From Pseudomarimonas salicorniae (lineage in GTDB: Bacteria > Pseudomonadota > Gammaproteobacteria > Xanthomonadales > Xanthomonadaceae): 64,000 nt of DNA. Location: assembly GCF_023156535.1 (NCBI RefSeq), contig NZ_JALNMH010000001.1, forward strand, positions 372,001 through 436,000, in the 5' to 3' direction. This document shows positions 24,948-33,757 of this stretch, piece after piece. The translations under genes and the position numbers were made by a program. How positions within the stretch are numbered: position 1 is the first letter of the stretch; every line of letters begins with the position of its first letter. The notes under the pieces are model-generated. The model saw only the letters and a list, made by a program, of their open reading frames with translations. It was not told the DNA's origin and did not search any database.

Positions 24948-25616
24948 ATGCGCGCCCCCGACGACCCGCACCTGCGCCGCGATATCGCCCACTCGCTGGG
25001 CATCGCCTCGCTCGCCTGCCTGGCCACCTGCGGCCTGCTCTACCTCGCCTATCTGGGGCATGTACTGCGCGTGGCGGTGGGCAGCCGGCAGCGGATCGAG
25101 GGCGGCGACTGGGTGCTGGTGTTCGGCAAGCGCCTGCAACAGGGCCGGCCGGATGCCGATTTCGAGGCCAGGCTGCGACATGCGCACCGACTGGCCCACG
25201 CGGCGCCCGGCCGGCCGCTGATGCTGCTCGGCGGCGGCGCGGCGCACGAGCCCAGCGAGGCCGCGACCGGCCTTGCCCGACTGCGGGAGCTGGGCCTGCC
25301 CGAGGCGCTGAGCGTGCGGCTGGAGGACCAGTCGCAGGACACGCTGCAGAACCTGCGTCATGCCCGACGCCTGTTGGGCGAGGCCCCGGCCCGGGTGGTG
25401 CTGCTGTCCAGCCGCTACCACCTTGCCCGCTGCGCCCGGCTGGCCGGCCAGCTCGGTTTCGACTTCGAGCTCTGCGCCGCCGAGTCGCGCTTCGAGCCGA
25501 GCCCGCGGATGCTCGGACGGCTGGCCGGCGAGGCCGCCTACCTGTGCTGGCTGGATATCGGCACCCGCTGGGCGCGGCTGATCCGCCACCGCCGGATGCT
25601 GGCCCGGGTCACCTGA
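24948..25616 (+). CDS. YdcF/DUF218 family membrane protein
   Basis: 222 residues from ATG 24948. A single N-terminal TM (SLACLATCGLLYLAYLG) is followed by a DUF218 domain: DWVLVFGKRL, MLLGGGAAHEPSEA, VRLEDQSQDTLQNLRHARRL and VVLLSSRYHLARCARLA. The E-D-S-x-DT and SSxYHxxRA patterns are the family hallmarks. Members such as SanA, ElyC and YdcF affect envelope integrity; the biochemical activity is not settled. It sits inside the aryl polyene locus but is not a known pathway enzyme. Confidence 0.82.
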   Translation: MRAPDDPHLRRDIAHSLGIASLACLATCGLLYLAYLGHVLRVAVGSRQRIEGGDWVLVFGKRLQQGRPDADFEARLRHAHRLAHAAPGRPLMLLGGGAAHEPSEAATGLARLRELGLPEALSVRLEDQSQDTLQNLRHARRLLGEAPARVVLLSSRYHLARCARLAGQLGFDFELCAAESRFEPSPRMLGRLAGEAAYLCWLDIGTRWARLIRHRRMLARVT

Positions 25617-25707
25617 GCCGCACGGCGGCCAGGCCGGAGCCCGGGGACTTGCCAAGCCGCACCGCGCTGACGCAGCCTTCGCCCTCCTCTCAACACAGGG
25701 TTTGACC

Positions 25708-26109
25708 ATGACGCTACGCATCGCGCTGTTCCTGCTGCTCGGCCTCCTGGCCACGCCGTTCTCCGCCATGGCCGCGGCCGAGCTGGTCGATCCGGATCCG
25801 CTGGCGGTGCCGGCAGGCGTCGATGGCGAGACCGTGGCCACCGAGATCAAGCGCGCCCTGATCGGCCGCGGCTGGGTGGTGACCGGCGAGCAGCCCGGGC
25901 GGATCGACGCCAGCCTGCACCTGCGCGCCCATGTCGCCCGCGTCGCGATCAGCTTCGATACCGAATCGGTACGGGTGAACTACGTGTCCTCGGACAACCT
26001 CGACTACCGCGAGAAGAAGGGCCGCCGCTACATCCACAAGAACTACCTGAGCTGGGTCAACAACGTGCTGACCGACCTCTCGCGCAATCTGCAGATGGCG
26101 ACGCTGTAG
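25708..26109 (+). CDS. Exported protein of unknown function, 133 aa
   Basis: Starts at ATG 25708 (an in-frame TTG lies at 25702). The signal peptide MTLRIALFLLLGLLATPFSAMAAAE is followed by a ~105-residue domain: VATEIKRALIGRGWVVTGEQ, HLRAHVARVAISFDTESVRV, YVSSDNLDYREKKG and IHKNYLSWVNNVLTDL. This is a conserved small periplasmic domain I have seen annotated as hypothetical in gammaproteobacteria. No function is known. The spacing to the YdcF-like gene is 91 bp. Confidence 0.72.
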   Translation: MTLRIALFLLLGLLATPFSAMAAAELVDPDPLAVPAGVDGETVATEIKRALIGRGWVVTGEQPGRIDASLHLRAHVARVAISFDTESVRVNYVSSDNLDYREKKGRRYIHKNYLSWVNNVLTDLSRNLQMATL

Positions 26110-26126
26110 GGTTTGAAGCACCGGAA

Positions 26127-26148
26127 TCGGGGATCGCGGCGATCCCCG
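26127..26148 (+). terminator. Hairpin after the exported protein gene
   Basis: CGGGGATCG (26128-26136) pairs with CGATCCCCG (26140-26148) around a 3-nt loop, 19 bp after the stop codon. There is no T-tract, so it may act as an RNA-stabilising stem or be part of the adjacent repeat region. Confidence 0.35.
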
Positions 26149-26348
26149 TCCGTTCGCCCTGGAGTATCGAAAGGCGAATCCCCACGCTGCGTCGGGCCGC
26201 TCGTGCTTCGAAACCGCAGCACGAACGGCCTTGGGGGTCTGGGGGATCCGGGGCGAACTGAGCCGGCGTCCGGAGACGGCGCGCGTAGTCACGCGGCGCC
26301 TTTGCGGACCGCGCGGCTTGGCGGGAACACCACGCCCCGCCGGAGCCC

Positions 26349-27075
26349 GTTCGCCCTGAGGTATCGAAGGGCGAACCCCCACGCTGCCGAGCGCCGCACG
26401 TGCTGCGATACCTCAGCACGAACGGCTTCGTGGCGTGGCGGATGACGGGGCTTCGCTGCGCGTCGGCGAAGCCCCATAGGGTGTGCCTGGGCGCGTCGAT
26501 ACGGGCATTCGGACGGTACGCCCGGTGCGGCCAGCCGCACCCTATGGCGCCCCGAATGAAACCCGTTCGCCCTGAGGTATCGAAGGGCGAAGCCCCACGC
26601 TGCCGAGCGCCGCACGTGCTGCGATACCTCGGCACGAACGGCTTCGTGGCCTGGCGGATGACGGGGCTTCGCTGCGCGTCGGCGAAGCCCCATAGGGTGT
26701 GCCTTGGCGCACCGATACGGGCATTCGGACGGTACGCCCGGTGCGGCCAGCCGCACCCTATGGCGCCCCGAATGAAACCCGTTCGCCCTGAGGTATCGAT
26801 GGGCGAAGCCCCACGCTGCCGAGCGCCGCACGTGCTGCGATACCTCAGCACGAACGGCTTCGTGGCGTGGCGGATGACGGGGCTTCGCTGCGCGTCGGCG
26901 AAGCCCCATAGGGTGTGCCTTGGCGCACCGATACGGGCATTCGGACGGTACGCCCGGTGCGGCCAGCCGCACCCTATGGCGCCCCGAATGAAACCCGTTC
27001 GCCCTGAGGTATCGAAGGGCGAACCCCCACGCCGCCGAGTGCCGCACGCGCTTCGATACCTCAGCACGAGCGGCA
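26349..27075. repeat. 216-bp tandem repeat array (about 3.4 copies)
   Basis: The unit starts at 26349, 26565, 26781 and 26997 (GTTCGCCCTGAGGTATCGA), an exact 216-bp period; the fourth copy stops near 27075. A diverged partial copy lies near 26149-26215. Each unit contains an inverted pair around GTTCGCCCT/AGGGCGAAC, a GGCTTCGC stem and one family C palindrome (26475-26546, 26691-26762, 26907-26978). Because 216 is a multiple of three, long open frames run through both strands; they are repeat artefacts. The gap 26110-27167 holds nothing else supportable. Confidence 0.9.
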
Positions 27076-27167
27076 TGGGAGGTTGTCCGCGATTTGAGGG
27101 GCAGGGGCAGCGCGGCGATGGGTAGCGGGACGGCGCAGGCAGTCCGGCTGCGAACGCGGCCAGCCGC

Positions 27168-28523
27168 TCAGCCCGCCGCCAGCGCCTCAAGCAGGGCCGC
27201 GCGGGGCAGCTTGCCGGTGTCGTTGCGCGGCAGGCGCGCGACCCGGCGCAGCGGGCGGGGCAGGAAGACCGCGTCCACCGACTCGCGCAGGGCGGCCAGG
27301 ACCTCGGCCTCGGAAATGTCGCTGACCACCAGGGCACACAGGCGACGCACGCCGGCGGCGTCGGTCTCGTCGCTCTGGAAGACCACCGCGTCGCGCACGC
27401 CCGGCACCGCCTGCAGGCGACGGGTCAGATCACCAAGCGAGGCGCGCTTGCCAGCGATCTCCAGGAGGTCGCTGCTGCGCCCGCGCAGCAGGAAGCGCTC
27501 GCCATCGACCTCGATGGCGTCCTGCAGGCGCACCGCCTGGGCGAACCAGGGCGCGTCGACATCGGTGCCATCCGGCCCCGGGCGCAGCTCGACCCCGGCG
27601 TAGCGGGTGTAGGCCTCGTCCAGTGCAGTGCGGCGCCAACCGACCACGCAGGTTTCGGTGGACCCGAACATCTCGATCACCCGCGTCGCGTGCCGGGCCT
27701 CGATGGCCGCGGCCAGCTCCGGCGACAGTGGCGCGGTCGCCGAGAGCACGAGCGCCAGCGGCGGCAGGTCGACCCCCGATTCGAGCAGGGCGCGCAGATG
27801 CACCGGCGTGCTCACCAGCACCCGCGGCGCTTCGGCACAGCGCAGGGCATCGGCGATCTCGGCCGGGAAGAAGGGCCGCCCAGCGTGCACCGAGAAGCCG
27901 CCGAGCAGGGGCAGCAGGACCGAGGTCTCCATCCCGTACATGTGCTGCGGCGGCACGGTGGCGACGATGCAGGCGTGCTCGCCGGCCTGCTCGCGGACCA
28001 GGGCCGCGTTCATCGCGTTGCTGGCGCAGAAGCCGGCCCAGGTCTTCGGATTGGCCTTGGGTACGCCGCTGCTGCCCGAGGTGAAACCGATGGCCACCAC
28101 CTGGCCGGGGGCAAGGCCGGGTAGCCCGGCGTCTCCATCGAGGGCGACGGGCCCGCCCTGCAGGCGGTGGAAGCGCGGCGGCAGGCGCTCGGGCGCCTCC
28201 TCGGCGATGCAGTAGCTCTGCGGGTGGCGATCGAGCGCTTCGCGGACCACGTCCGGCGCCCGCGAGTGCGGCAGCAGATTGGTCTGGCCGCGCAGCGCGA
28301 CCGCGCAGAACGCGACCAGGAAGCGGTAGCGGTCCTCGCAGAGGTTGACCGCATGACGCGCCTCGGGAAGGGCCCGGGCGGCGGCGCGGACGTCGTCGAG
28401 GAAGCGCGCTGCATCGATCCGCCCCTCGGCGCCGCCGAAGCTGATCGCGCGCGACAGCGGCCCGCCGTCCAGCAGGGGAAGCGAGAGAGGCACAGTATCG
28501 TCGGGTCGGATCGCGGCGGACAT
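27168..28523 (-). CDS. AMP-dependent acyl/aryl ligase of the aryl polyene pathway (ApeH-like)
   Basis: 451 residues, an ANL-superfamily adenylating enzyme. The AMP-binding P-loop is IGFTSGSSGVPKANPKTW (~140-157), the A5-type motif is EMFGSTETCVVGW, and the hinge/C-terminal segment is FLLRGRSSDLLEIAGKRAS. The final NDTGKLPRAALL contains the catalytic-domain Lys. Short aryl/acyl ligases like this load hydroxybenzoate onto ACP in aryl polyene clusters, so it probably activates the product of the chorismatase at 10409-11416. It is cut off from the other pathway genes by the tandem repeat array. Confidence 0.85.
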   Translation of the reverse strand: MSAAIRPDDTVPLSLPLLDGGPLSRAISFGGAEGRIDAARFLDDVRAAARALPEARHAVNLCEDRYRFLVAFCAVALRGQTNLLPHSRAPDVVREALDRHPQSYCIAEEAPERLPPRFHRLQGGPVALDGDAGLPGLAPGQVVAIGFTSGSSGVPKANPKTWAGFCASNAMNAALVREQAGEHACIVATVPPQHMYGMETSVLLPLLGGFSVHAGRPFFPAEIADALRCAEAPRVLVSTPVHLRALLESGVDLPPLALVLSATAPLSPELAAAIEARHATRVIEMFGSTETCVVGWRRTALDEAYTRYAGVELRPGPDGTDVDAPWFAQAVRLQDAIEVDGERFLLRGRSSDLLEIAGKRASLGDLTRRLQAVPGVRDAVVFQSDETDAAGVRRLCALVVSDISEAEVLAALRESVDAVFLPRPLRRVARLPRNDTGKLPRAALLEALAAG

Positions 28524-28664
28524 GGATTCCCGAGGAGCCGGTCGGGCAGCGGATTATCGGGGTCGTCCGCGGGCTTGGCCAGTGACGCCGGGTCACTCCC
28601 GCACCCACTCCCGCACAGCTTGAACAGGCGCCCCCCGCGGTCGAGCCCGGGCTATGCTCGGAGA

Positions 28665-29285
28665 ATGAGCTGGATCGAGCGCCTGCCCGCCCCGCCCGAC
28701 ACGCCTGCCTTCATCGGCTTCATCCTGGCCAGCGCGCTGGCTGCGGGCTGCGTGCTGGCCTTCGACTTCGTGCCGATCATCGACCACGTGAACCTCGCTT
28801 TCCACGAGGCCGGCCACCTGATCTTCGGCCTGTTCGGCGAGCTGATGCACTGGCTCGGCGGCACCCTCGCCCAATTCGTGTTCCCCATCGCCTGCGCGGT
28901 GCACTTCCTGCGCCGGGCACAGCTGCTGCAGGCCGCCGGTTGCGTACTCTGGGCGCTGGAGAACCTGCGCTACGTCGCCTTCTACCTCGGCGATGCGCGC
29001 ACCCAGGCCCTGCCCTTGGTGGGCGGCGGCCAGCACGACTGGGCCTACCTGCTCGGCCGCTTCGGCCTGCTCGAGCAGGACCAGCGCATCGCGGGTCTGT
29101 TGGTCTTCCTGTGCTGGAGCGGCTGGATCGCCGTCTGTGCCGGCGTCACCTGGTGGTGGTGGCAGGGCCGCCGCGCCGAGATCGAAGCGGCCGCCGAACG
29201 CCGCCGTCAGGCCATCATCGAGGCGGCGCGCGAGCGCGCGCGGGAAAGCTCGCGCAGCGAGCCGCCGGGCGCCGGTCCGGTCTGA
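28665..29285 (+). CDS. Membrane protein with HEAGH motif, unknown function
   Basis: 206 residues from ATG 28665. Four or so TM segments are seen: FIGFILASALAAGCVLAFDF, LIFGLFGELMHWLGGTLAQF, the FVFPIACAVHF helix and IAGLLVFLCWSGWIAVCAGV. FHEAGHLIFG is an HExxH-type zinc motif at the membrane edge, followed by the conserved-looking WALENLRYVAFYLGDARTQA and GGGQHDWAYLLGR. This resembles a widespread uncharacterised family; a membrane metalloprotease role is possible but unproven. The basic C-terminal tail (EIEAAAERRRQAIIEAARER) is a predicted cytosolic helix. Confidence 0.75.
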   Translation: MSWIERLPAPPDTPAFIGFILASALAAGCVLAFDFVPIIDHVNLAFHEAGHLIFGLFGELMHWLGGTLAQFVFPIACAVHFLRRAQLLQAAGCVLWALENLRYVAFYLGDARTQALPLVGGGQHDWAYLLGRFGLLEQDQRIAGLLVFLCWSGWIAVCAGVTWWWWQGRRAEIEAAAERRRQAIIEAARERARESSRSEPPGAGPV

Positions 29286-29574
29286 ACCCGTGCAACGGCG
29301 CACGGGCGAGAGCGTCGTCCGGCAAATTCAACACTTCCGGCGCACCAGACTGGGCACAGCAACGGCCGCGGAGTCGCGCTAGTGTCGTATCAAGAAGCAC
29401 CGCTGCCGCCATCGCAACGCGCAGGCGTCGCCGGGACAGAACGCGGGGAGGAGGCATCGCAACGCCATGGATACCAGGGAAAACGCTGGAACGACGCCGC
29501 AGACCTTGCGGGGCGTGCGATCCACCTCCGGATCGGGACACGTGGCGCGCGGAGCGTGCCGCCGCTTGTCCGTC

Positions 29575-30300
29575 ATGCGCTGGATGCTTCTGACCTGCCT
29601 GGCAATCAGCAGCACGTCCGCGCCGGCCGAGCCACTGCGCATGCTGTTCATCGGCAACAGCTACACCTACACCCACAACTTGCCCGAGGTCTTCCGCCGG
29701 GTGGCCGCGGCACAGGACCGGGCCGTGGTCGTCAGCGCGGTGACCATCCCGGGTGCCGCCATCGAAGACCACTTCAGCACCGGCAACCTTCCGGACGCGC
29801 TCGAGGGCCAATGGGACTGGGTGGTGATGCAGCAGGGCCCGTCCTCGCTGCCGCAGAACCGTGTCCATCTGGTGCTATGGACCGCGGAGGTGGCGAGGCA
29901 TCTAGACCCGTCGCGCACGCGGATCGTGATGTTCAGCGTCTGGCCGGCGCTCGAGCACGCCCACACCTGGGCAAATGCGGAAACCAGCTATGCGCAGGCG
30001 GCGTCGAAGTCGGGCGGCTGCCTGCTGCCCGCGGCGGCGGCCTGGCGCCTCGCCCTGGCCGAGAATCCGGGGCTGCCGCTCTACAGCGAGGACCGCCTCC
30101 ATCCCAGCCGCGAGGGCACGCTGCTGACCGCGATCACGCTTGCCCGCGCGCTCTGGCCTGCCGCAGGAAAGGCGATCGATGACCGGCTGGCGCGGCAGTT
30201 CCGTGAGCAAAGCTGGCAGCCGGCGGTGCAGCTGGCGCCGGTGTTCTGGCGCCATGCCGCGCAGGCGGTGGCGGAGTCGCCGCCGCGCTGCGTTGACTGA
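29575..30300 (+). CDS. Exported SGNH/GDSL-hydrolase-like protein
   Basis: 241 residues from ATG 29575 (MRWMLLTCLAISSTSAPAEP), which gives a clean signal peptide; a longer frame from 29467 is less likely. Block I is MLFIGNSYTYTHNLPEVFRR, with Ser in GNS. WDWVVMQQGPSSLPQN corresponds to the central block and YSEDRLHPSREG supplies the DxxHP of block V. SGNH enzymes are esterases, acyl-esterases or lipases. The substrate is not evident; a cell-envelope or exopolysaccharide ester is a reasonable guess given export. The final ~35 residues are not family-specific. Confidence 0.75.
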   Translation: MRWMLLTCLAISSTSAPAEPLRMLFIGNSYTYTHNLPEVFRRVAAAQDRAVVVSAVTIPGAAIEDHFSTGNLPDALEGQWDWVVMQQGPSSLPQNRVHLVLWTAEVARHLDPSRTRIVMFSVWPALEHAHTWANAETSYAQAASKSGGCLLPAAAAWRLALAENPGLPLYSEDRLHPSREGTLLTAITLARALWPAAGKAIDDRLARQFREQSWQPAVQLAPVFWRHAAQAVAESPPRCVD

Positions 30301-30306
30301 GCCGCC

Positions 30307-31065
30307 TCAGTCGCGGGACTGCAGCTTGGACAGCAGGCGCAGCATCTCGATGTACAGCCAGACCAGGGTCACGACCAGGCCAAAGGCGCCGTACCACTCC
30401 ATGTACTTCGGCGCGCCGGCCTCGACGCCGCTTTCGATGAAGTCGAAGTCGAGGACCAGATTGAGCGCGGCGACGGTGACCACCACCAGGGAGAAGCCGA
30501 TCCCCATCCAGCCACTGTCGTGGATCAGGCCGAACTCGTAGCCGAAGAAGCCGGCGACGAAGTTGGCAAGGTAGATCAGGAAGATGCCGCCGGTGGCCGC
30601 GACCACGCCGAGCTTGAAGTTCTCGGTGGCCTTGATCAGGCCGCTGCGATAGGCGATCAGCATGGCCGCCATGGTGGCGAAGGTCAGGCCCGCGGCCTGC
30701 ATGACGATGCCCGGGTACTTCGCCTCGAAGATGGCCGAGATGCCGCCGACGAAGAGGCCCTCGACCACGGCGTAGAGCGGCGCGGTGACCGGTGCCCAGG
30801 TCTTCTTGAACACGGTGACCAGGGCCAGCACCAGGCCACCGATGGCACCGAAAATGGCCAGCGGCATGACCTTGGAGACGCTCTCCGGACCGTCGTACTG
30901 GCTCCAGCAGAAGAAGGCGCCGAGCAGGACCAGGGCAAGCAGCACGCTGGTCTTGTTGACCGTACCCTCGAGGGTCATCACCCCACCTGCCCCGGCAGAC
31001 CGCAGCTGGCCGCTGCCTACGTCGAGGAAGGTGTTGTCGTTGAGCGTGGGATTGCCGCTGCGCAT
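30307..31065 (-). CDS. Bax inhibitor-1/YccA family membrane protein
   Basis: 252 residues from ATG 31065. The N-terminus MRSGNPTLNDNTFLDVGSGQ is typical of the bacterial BI-1 subgroup. Seven hydrophobic segments follow (TVNKTSVLLALVLLGAFFCW to AFGLVVTLVWLYIEMLRLLS), with conserved acidic residues in LNLVLDFDFIESGVEAGAP in the sixth/seventh TM region. BI-1 family proteins are pH-sensitive membrane channels or modulators of membrane proteases. It appears monocistronic; its upstream gap contains the family B repeat at 31183. Confidence 0.88.
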   Translation of the reverse strand: MRSGNPTLNDNTFLDVGSGQLRSAGAGGVMTLEGTVNKTSVLLALVLLGAFFCWSQYDGPESVSKVMPLAIFGAIGGLVLALVTVFKKTWAPVTAPLYAVVEGLFVGGISAIFEAKYPGIVMQAAGLTFATMAAMLIAYRSGLIKATENFKLGVVAATGGIFLIYLANFVAGFFGYEFGLIHDSGWMGIGFSLVVVTVAALNLVLDFDFIESGVEAGAPKYMEWYGAFGLVVTLVWLYIEMLRLLSKLQSRD

Positions 31066-31182
31066 GGACCGGGCTCCGCGTGGGGAAACGAGGTGCCGAG
31101 TGTACCCGAGCCCGCGGTGGGCGCACGGGGTGGGGCCGAGCGGCAGGTTTGGGCGCGAAGCAGACCTTCCGCAAAACCCGAA

Positions 31183-31249
31183 TGTAGGAGCCAGCTTGCT
31201 GGCGGTCGTCCCATCCGGGGCGCCTATCGCCAGCAAGCTGGCTCCTACA
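31183..31249. repeat. REPIN-like palindrome, family B copy 2
   Basis: 67 bp, TGTAGGAGCCAGCTTGCTGG with its complement. The flanks GCAGACCTTCCGC (left) and GGGGCGAATGCGAACTTCGC (right) recur next to other copies, so the element moved or was copied as a larger composite. Confidence 0.85.
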
Positions 31250-31298
31250 GCGGGACCGGGGCGAATGCGAACTTCGCACCCGGAGCGCGCATCGCCCG

Positions 31299-31324
31299 CC
31301 CCCGGCGGCCGGGGCCGCCGGGGG
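31299..31324 (-). terminator. GC-rich perfect hairpin after the TonB receptor
   Basis: CCCCCGGCGGCC and its complement form a 12-bp stem with a 2-nt loop, ten bases beyond the receptor stop codon (31335). There is no U-tract, so Rho-independent termination is uncertain. Confidence 0.35.
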
Positions 31325-31334
31325 GGCGACGGGT

Positions 31335-33614
31335 TCAGAACCAGATCGACAGTTCGACGCCGTAGACGCGCGGCTCGTTGACGAAGCCGGTGAGGTTGTT
31401 GAAGTCGATGCCGCCGACCGCTTCCTGCTCGTCGAAGATGTTGCGGCCGAAGGCGGCGATCTCGTAGAGGCCGTAGTTCCAGCGGTAGCCCACGCGCAGG
31501 CCGGCTTCCAGCAGCGGGTCGCCGGTGAACTCGGCCGACTCGTATAGGAAGAAATTGACCTCGCTGCGATAGGCCCAGTCGGTGAAGACGAAGAACTCGG
31601 CGTCGTCGCCGACCGGAATGCCGTAGCGGGCGGTCAGGTTGTAGATCCACTCCGGCGCCTGGGGCAGCGGGTTGCCGTCGATGGAGACCGTGCCGGGCAC
31701 CGGACCGACCGGATCGAGCACGGTGCAGCCGCCGCCGCAGGGCTGCACGGCGAGGTCGCGGTCCTTGATCTCGGTGTGGTTGTAGCTGACGCCGGCGGTC
31801 ATCAGCAGCTGGTCGGTGACATAGGCCTCGACATCCATCTCGAAGCCGTAACCTTCGGTTTCATCGGCATTGATCAGGGTGTTGAAGTTGGTGCCGCCGC
31901 CGACCGCGGTGAGCTGCTGGTCATCGATGGTGTAGGTGTAGATCGCGGCGTTGAGGCGGGCGCGGTTGTCGAACAGGTCGGCCTTCATGCCGAGTTCGTA
32001 GGACAACACGGTCTCCGAGTCGGCCACCGAGACCACATCGCCGAACAGCAGGCGGCCCTGGATGCTGGGCGCACGGAAGCCGCGGGCGATGCGGCCGTAG
32101 AGGTTGACGTCCTCATTCAGGCGATAGGTACCGGAGAGGTCCCAGCTGACGTCGGAGTCGTCCGGGCTGACGCTGATCGGGCCGATCGGACCGATGCCGA
32201 GGAAGGACAGCGGCGACTGCGTGCGCTCGGCGGTGAACTCCTTCTCGTCATGGGTGTAGCGCAGGCCACCGCGCAGGGTGAAGGCCTCGCTGACGTCGTA
32301 GTCGACCGAGCCGAACACCGCCCAGGCATCGTTCTCCTGCTGCTGGCGGGCGTACCCGTTGACCACGTCCCCGGCCAGGGTGTCGAAGTTGAAGCTGTCG
32401 ATGCGCAGGTTCTCGGAGAAATAGAACACGCCGCCCTGCCAGTTGAGCGGACCCTCGTTCACCGACTCGAGGCGCAGTTCCTGGGTGAACTGGTGGTGCG
32501 AGGGCAGGCCGTCGCCGCTCTCCGCGGTGAACGGGATCAGGCCCGGGCCGAAGGGCGGGGCGAACACCGCGCCGAAGCCGCCGTCGATGTCACCGCGGGA
32601 GAAGGCGTCGACCGTCTCGTAGCCGGTGATCGAATGCAGCGAGTAGCCGTCGAAGTCCCAGCGCAGCTTGGCGATCGCGCCGAGCGCGTCGAGATCCTGC
32701 TCGTTGCGGCCGTCGATCGAGACCCGATCGCGCGCGAAGTCCGGACGGAGCTGGTTGGTCCCGGGCACGAACACGTTGGCGCGGAACAGCCGGGCGGTGC
32801 CGTCGAGCTTGCGGGCGTGGATGTTGAACAGGGCATCGAAGCCCTCGGTGCCGACGTACTGCAGCTGCCAGCGCGCGGCCTGCTCGTCGTAGCCCTCGAG
32901 GTCGCTGTTGGGACCGCCGCCGGTGTTGTCGACCCAGTCATTGCGCGACTGGCTGAGGAAGGAGAAACGGGTGCGCCAGGCCTCGTTGATCGGGCCACCG
33001 ACGGCGCCTTCGACGTTCACCGAGTCGAAGCGGCCCAGCGCGAGCTGGCCGTAGCCACCGAACACCTCGTCAGGCAGGGCCGAGTTGAACTTGACCACGC
33101 CGGCCGGGGTATTGCGCCCGAACAGGGTGCCCTGCGGACCGCGCAGCAGCTCGACCTGGTCGAGGTCGAAGGCCGGGAAGCCCTTCAGGATCGGGTTCTC
33201 CAGCACGACGTCGTCATAGACCAGGGAGACCGGCTGCGAGGCGTTGACGTCGAAGTCAGTATTGCCAAGGCCACGCACGTAGAAGCGCGGGAAGGCGCGG
33301 CCGAAGCTGGATTCGATGTTGAGGCTGGGGAGACGCGAGGCAAGGAAGCGGATGTCCTCGCCGCCGGAACCGGCGATGTCGAGGCGATCGGCGCTGATCG
33401 CCGAGACCGCGATCGGCACTTCCTTGGCGTCCTCGACCTTGCGGGTGGCGGTCACCGAAACCGCGTCGAGCACCGCCGCCTTGTCGGCATCGGCCGGCTG
33501 GCCGCGCTCCTGGGCGGCGAGCGGTGCGGCCAGACCAAAGGCCACGGCGAAGGCGAGAAGCGAGGGGGCAAGCGGCGCACGAAGGGCGCGGGCGTTGGCG
33601 GCGGCGTCACGCAT
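31335..33614 (-). CDS. TonB-dependent outer-membrane receptor
   Basis: 759 residues from ATG 33614, with a signal peptide ending near LAAPLAAQ. The plug domain (~45-170) has DAVSVTATRK, EVPIAVSAISADRL, FYVRGLGNTDFDVNAS and VELLRGPQGTLFGRNTPAGVV. The 22-strand barrel follows with alternating aromatic strands and ends in the outer-membrane C-terminal signature VYGVELSIWF. The long-plug pattern resembles the receptors for siderophores, glycans or small metabolites; the ligand is unknown. It lies 143 bp downstream of the ABC permease on the same strand and may belong to the peptide/efflux locus. Confidence 0.9.
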   Translation of the reverse strand: MRDAAANARALRAPLAPSLLAFAVAFGLAAPLAAQERGQPADADKAAVLDAVSVTATRKVEDAKEVPIAVSAISADRLDIAGSGGEDIRFLASRLPSLNIESSFGRAFPRFYVRGLGNTDFDVNASQPVSLVYDDVVLENPILKGFPAFDLDQVELLRGPQGTLFGRNTPAGVVKFNSALPDEVFGGYGQLALGRFDSVNVEGAVGGPINEAWRTRFSFLSQSRNDWVDNTGGGPNSDLEGYDEQAARWQLQYVGTEGFDALFNIHARKLDGTARLFRANVFVPGTNQLRPDFARDRVSIDGRNEQDLDALGAIAKLRWDFDGYSLHSITGYETVDAFSRGDIDGGFGAVFAPPFGPGLIPFTAESGDGLPSHHQFTQELRLESVNEGPLNWQGGVFYFSENLRIDSFNFDTLAGDVVNGYARQQQENDAWAVFGSVDYDVSEAFTLRGGLRYTHDEKEFTAERTQSPLSFLGIGPIGPISVSPDDSDVSWDLSGTYRLNEDVNLYGRIARGFRAPSIQGRLLFGDVVSVADSETVLSYELGMKADLFDNRARLNAAIYTYTIDDQQLTAVGGGTNFNTLINADETEGYGFEMDVEAYVTDQLLMTAGVSYNHTEIKDRDLAVQPCGGGCTVLDPVGPVPGTVSIDGNPLPQAPEWIYNLTARYGIPVGDDAEFFVFTDWAYRSEVNFFLYESAEFTGDPLLEAGLRVGYRWNYGLYEIAAFGRNIFDEQEAVGGIDFNNLTGFVNEPRVYGVELSIWF

Positions 33615-33757
33615 GGGGTCGGTCCTGTGATGGAAGGGGCAGGGCCGGCGCGTGGCGTCCCGGGGGTCGCCCTCCCCCGCGCCGGACGCCGGCATTGTAC
33701 CCACCCCGCTCCGCCCCCGCCCCCGGCCCGGGGCCCCCCGGCGGGCGGAAAAACCCC

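Noticed and set aside
26057-27337. Long minus-strand ORF (426 codons) of repeating peptide through the tandem array, and similar plus-strand ORFs at 26289-27125
   Set aside because: They follow the 216-bp repeat in every frame on both strands; the period is a multiple of three, so absence of stops is an artefact. No ribosome binding site or protein-like composition.
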